A stretch of DNA of 7,548 bases from Thermoplasmata archaeon. Lineage in GTDB: Archaea > Thermoplasmatota > Thermoplasmata > Lutacidiplasmatales > UBA184. The DNA is taken from assembly GCA_030043855.1 (NCBI GenBank), contig JASHWW010000003.1, forward strand, positions 1 to 7,548, in the 5' to 3' direction. Every line of letters starts with the position of its first letter. Position 1 is the stretch's first letter. The notes beneath the pieces are model-generated. The model did no database searches. It was given only the letters and a program-made list of their open reading frames with translations, and was not told the origin of the DNA. The position numbers and the translations under genes were made by a program. Shown in pieces: positions 5,548 to 7,548 of the stretch.

Positions 5548-6876
5548 GTGCTCGGCCCGTTCCCGTGGGATCCGTTCCCGCCGGGCGAACCGGACCCGAA
5601 GGGACCGGACCCGGTCCAGGCGGCGTCGTTCCGGGCGGCGATCACCGCCGCCGACGCCTACCGGTCGGTCCGCCTCGTCCTCCGACGCGAGTCCGGGAGC
5701 CTGCGGGTCGGGAACCGGTTCGTCGCCGACGGCCGGTACCGCGAGGTCGCGTTCTTCGCCGCCGGGAACGCCGCCTCCTCGATGGCGCTGGCCGCGCTGC
5801 ACGTCTTCGGGGACCGTCTGACCCAGGGATTCCTCGCCTCGCCGGAGCCGATCCCGCCCGAGCTGCCGTTCCGGGCCGTGCGGACCCCGCCCGGCTTCGG
5901 CCCGGCGTCGACCTCGCCCGAGGCGATCGCCGCGGCGTTCGACATGGTCGCCGACCTGCGGGACGGGGATCTGTTCCTGGTGCTGCTCTCGCCCGGTGCG
6001 AACCGCGCGCTCGTGGCCCCGCCCCCGGGGCTCACGGCCGACGAGTTCGGCCACCTGCTCGCCTCCGCTCACGCGGCGGGGGCGACCTCGGCGGAGGTCG
6101 GACTGCTGGCCCGCGTGCTCGGAACGGGGGCCGCCGGCGGTCGTCTCGCCGCCCGGATCGCGCAGGGGGACGTGGCGACGTTCCTGGTCGACCGGGGCGA
6201 CGGCGCCGCGCGGCTCGGCGGGGGCCCGATGCGACCGGTCGCCGCGGAGGAGCGCACCGAGGCGAGGGCGCTCGCAGACCGGATCGGCGTCGCGACGTCG
6301 CTCCCGCCTCCGGCGCGGGCCCTCCTCGCCACCGATGCTCCGAGCGCGACGGTCATCGCCGCCCGCCCGGTCCGGGTGGCCGGACCCACCGACGCCCTTC
6401 GGGCGGCGGCCGACGCGGCGTTCGACCGGGGGTGGACTTCGCGACTCGCGTTCCTCGACCTCCCGGGTCCGCCGGAGGACGCCGCGGACCGGTTCGCGGC
6501 GCGCACGGAGGAGCTGCTCCGGGCCGAGCCGCTCCGCCCCGACGGGCGCACGAAGGGACTCGCCGCGTTCGCGATGCTGACGCTCGAGGTCCCGGAAGGC
6601 GCCGACGACCTCGACGCGTTCCAGCGGTTCCTGGTGCGGACGCGCGAGACGCTCCGGCGCCGGGAGATGAGCGTCGGGTTGTTCCGGACCGCCGGGAGCA
6701 TCGGATCGCCGCAGGTGCCGGCGGGGGCCGTGCTCGGGGCGCCGACCGACCCGGACGCGAAGGTCCCCCGCGACCGGATGCGGGCCGTCGGGATGCGCGC
6801 CGGGATCACCGACGTCGGCCTGCTCGCGATCGCCCTCTGCCCGGCCCCGACGCCGCCGAAGAACCCTTCGCCCTAG
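5548..6876 (+). CDS. Type II glycerate kinase (GckA/MOFRL) homologue with degenerate active-site motifs
   Basis: This 442-residue protein follows glycerate 2-kinase order and length (two-domain GckA/TtuD type, which phosphorylates D-glycerate to 2-phosphoglycerate). Recognisable segments are FRAAITAADAYRSVRLVLRR (28-47), GDRLTQGFLAS (88-98), DLFLVLLSPG (141-150), PPPGLTADEFGHLLASAHAA (158-177), AGGRLAARIA (196-205) and a C-terminal ITDVGLLAIAL (420-430), where the family has TNVxDLxxAL. The key residues have changed. The family GAGKA reads AAGNA (71-75), so the Lys becomes N74. SGGGSAL reads SPGANRA (148-154). The NxVRKHLS...KGG segment reads GLLARVLGTGAAGG (185-198). SDVPGD reads VDRGDG. SGPT reads GGPM (225-228). 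The TDGxDGPTDAAG motif of the MOFRL domain is not found. Glycerate kinase activity is therefore unlikely. The frame is intact, so it is not an obvious pseudogene. The GTG at 5548 is the start that precedes the homology. It lies 44 bp after the dehydrogenase gene, with no clear Shine-Dalgarno sequence. Confidence 0.85.
   Translation: MLGPFPWDPFPPGEPDPKGPDPVQAASFRAAITAADAYRSVRLVLRRESGSLRVGNRFVADGRYREVAFFAAGNAASSMALAALHVFGDRLTQGFLASPEPIPPELPFRAVRTPPGFGPASTSPEAIAAAFDMVADLRDGDLFLVLLSPGANRALVAPPPGLTADEFGHLLASAHAAGATSAEVGLLARVLGTGAAGGRLAARIAQGDVATFLVDRGDGAARLGGGPMRPVAAEERTEARALADRIGVATSLPPPARALLATDAPSATVIAARPVRVAGPTDALRAAADAAFDRGWTSRLAFLDLPGPPEDAADRFAARTEELLRAEPLRPDGRTKGLAAFAMLTLEVPEGADDLDAFQRFLVRTRETLRRREMSVGLFRTAGSIGSPQVPAGAVLGAPTDPDAKVPRDRMRAVGMRAGITDVGLLAIALCPAPTPPKNPSP
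6873..6876. other. Shared CTAG holding both convergent stop codons
   Basis: CTAG is its own reverse complement. TAG at 6874-6876 ends the kinase-like gene on the plus strand, and 6875-6873 read on the minus strand is TAG ending the unknown gene. The two genes therefore overlap by four bases with no terminator between them. Confidence 0.9.
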
Positions 6877-7472
6877 GGGGACCGCACCGGCGGCGCCGCG
6901 TCGCCCTCGAAGTGGCGCTTGAGCGCCATGTACTCCGAGAACGAGATCTGTCGGCGGGCGCGGACCGCGCCGGCCTGTTTGAGCGACGTGATCTGGTACG
7001 TCCGCAGGAGCTCGTCGACCGATCGGGCGGGCGCCGGGGCGGAGGTCGCCGCGATCGGGACGGCGGCGATCGGCTGGTCGGCGGGCGGCTCGGGGAGGCG
7101 GGGCTCGGGGGCCCGGGCCGCGACCCCCCCATCCAGGTACTCGGCGAGGCGCGCGTGCTCGACGTCGGTGATCTCGCCGTCGTCGCGCAGGAGGTCGACC
7201 AGTTCGCGTTGCCGGGGACGGTACGCTTCCACCAGCTCGGTGAGCGGGCGGTCGATCCGTCGTGCCGGGAGTGCGGCCAGGGGCGTCCCGACGAGCGCGT
7301 CGAGGTCCGCCTTCAGTTCGTCCAGCGCCCGGGCGAGCTCGGACGGGGTCGGAGCCGCGGACCCCGCCGGGATCTCGAAGCGGGCCGTCAAGTGCACCGA
7401 CCCGTCGGACGTCCGATCGGGACCGAGCGGACGCTCGACGGAGAGCTCGATCTGCCGGCGTTCGAGCGGCAC
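6873..7472 (-). CDS. Uncharacterised protein with two SHOCT-like helical modules
   Basis: I do not recognise this 199-residue protein as a named family. Residues 1-36 look like beta-strands (RQIELSVERPL, then GSVHLTARFEIPAG) and are followed by an amphipathic helix (SELARALDELKADLDALVG, 44-62). Residues 79-116 and 154-191 form two diverged copies of a helical module containing EL-x3-Y and I(T/S)-x2-E-x3-L. The end of each module recalls the SHOCT short C-terminal domain (I-T-x-E-E-F-x-x-K-x-x-L). A Pro/Ala-rich linker (117-150) separates them. There is no signal peptide, transmembrane helix or Cys motif, so it is probably cytoplasmic. The layout suggests an adaptor or oligomerisation role, but that is speculation. 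The start is GTG at 7472, chosen because the beta-rich domain begins there and an isolated TTTT lies about 27 nt upstream. The stop overlaps that of the convergent kinase-like gene. Confidence 0.75.
   Translation of the reverse strand: MPLERRQIELSVERPLGPDRTSDGSVHLTARFEIPAGSAAPTPSELARALDELKADLDALVGTPLAALPARRIDRPLTELVEAYRPRQRELVDLLRDDGEITDVEHARLAEYLDGGVAARAPEPRLPEPPADQPIAAVPIAATSAPAPARSVDELLRTYQITSLKQAGAVRARRQISFSEYMALKRHFEGDAAPPVRSP
6900..7013 (-). repeat. Internal protein repeat, copy 2 (residues 154-191)
   Basis: This copy begins ELLRTY and ends QISFSEYMALKRHFEGD. It lies after the Pro/Ala-rich linker and is more basic than copy 1, which is acidic in its middle (LLRDDGE). The two copies may have different partners. 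Confidence 0.5.
7125..7238 (-). repeat. Internal protein repeat, copy 1 (residues 79-116)
   Basis: This copy begins ELVEAY and ends EITDVEHARLAEYLDGG. It aligns without gaps to copy 2 over 38 residues. Identical positions include E, L, Y, R, I, E, L and G, with several conservative pairs (V/L, T/S, H/Y, L/F, D/E). The similarity is at protein level only. Confidence 0.5.
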
Positions 7473-7494
7473 GTCGGCGGACGGGCTCCGGCGG

Positions 7495-7502
7495 AGAAAA
7501 GG
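7495..7502 (-). promoter_or_regulatory. Possible weak promoter element of the uncharacterised minus-strand gene
   Basis: Read on the minus strand this is CCTTTTCT. Its T run (7500-7497) is centred about 27 nt upstream of the GTG at 7472, fitting a TATA position for a leaderless transcript. It is the only AT-rich run in the right-hand 76 bp of the window, which otherwise shows no gene or RNA signal. Confidence 0.3.
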
Positions 7503-7548
7503 TACGCAGGGAGACGGACGACGTCCGGAGGGAGCCGGGGCCCGGAGT

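Noticed and set aside
7515..7527. 13-bp dyad CGGACG-A-CGTCCG upstream of the uncharacterised gene.
   Set aside because: Arms of six bases are expected several times by chance in a 7.5-kb GC-rich window, and no second copy near another promoter was noticed.
1..7548. Search for CRISPR arrays, tRNA or rRNA genes, insertion sequences and attachment sites.
   Set aside because: No regularly spaced repeats, cloverleaf-like segments, transposase motifs or terminal repeats were seen. The window is almost fully occupied by protein genes.

Overview
This window is very GC-rich and gene-dense. It holds six genes and no intergenic gap longer than 126 bp. It looks archaeal, probably a high-GC member of the Thermoplasmatota; the lineage is inference. 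Three things support this. The minus-strand gene at 1476-2552 fuses an AbrB/SpoVT DNA-binding domain to PhoU helical repeats, which is an archaeal architecture. A clear CTATATAG TATA-like box lies about 33 nt upstream of that gene's ATG. Most starts lack a strong Shine-Dalgarno sequence, as expected for leaderless transcripts.

Layout. (1) 2-298 (+): the C-terminal half of a Fur-family regulator, cut by the left edge. (2) 321-1469 (+): an iron-containing alcohol dehydrogenase homologue with an altered metal site. (3) 1476-2552 (-): an AbrB-PhoU regulator, convergent with gene 2 across 6 bp. (4) 2553-2678: a divergent promoter region. (5) 2679-4343 (+): an HcnA-HcnB-type fusion carrying a [2Fe-2S] domain, an FAD/NAD(P) Rossmann core and a BFD-type [2Fe-2S] domain. 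(6) 4340-5503 (+): a DAO-family FAD dehydrogenase (HcnC / dye-linked proline dehydrogenase beta / SoxB type), joined to gene 5 by an ATGA overlap. (7) 5548-6876 (+): a full-length type II glycerate kinase homologue in which essentially all signature motifs have decayed. (8) 6873-7472 (-): an unrecognised 199-residue protein with two diverged copies of a 38-residue module. Its stop codon and that of gene 7 share one CTAG.

How the genes may work together. Genes 5 and 6 form a two-gene amine/imino-acid dehydrogenase complex. The DAO subunit would oxidise a secondary amine or amino acid and the fusion subunit would carry the electrons away. The substrate cannot be read from the sequence. The kinase-like gene follows on the same strand after 44 bp and may be co-transcribed or have its own weak promoter. 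The Fur-like gene and the dehydrogenase homologue are probably one transcript. The most notable point is that two homologues of central-metabolism enzymes, the Fe-ADH and the glycerate kinase, both keep the fold but lack residues normally needed for catalysis.
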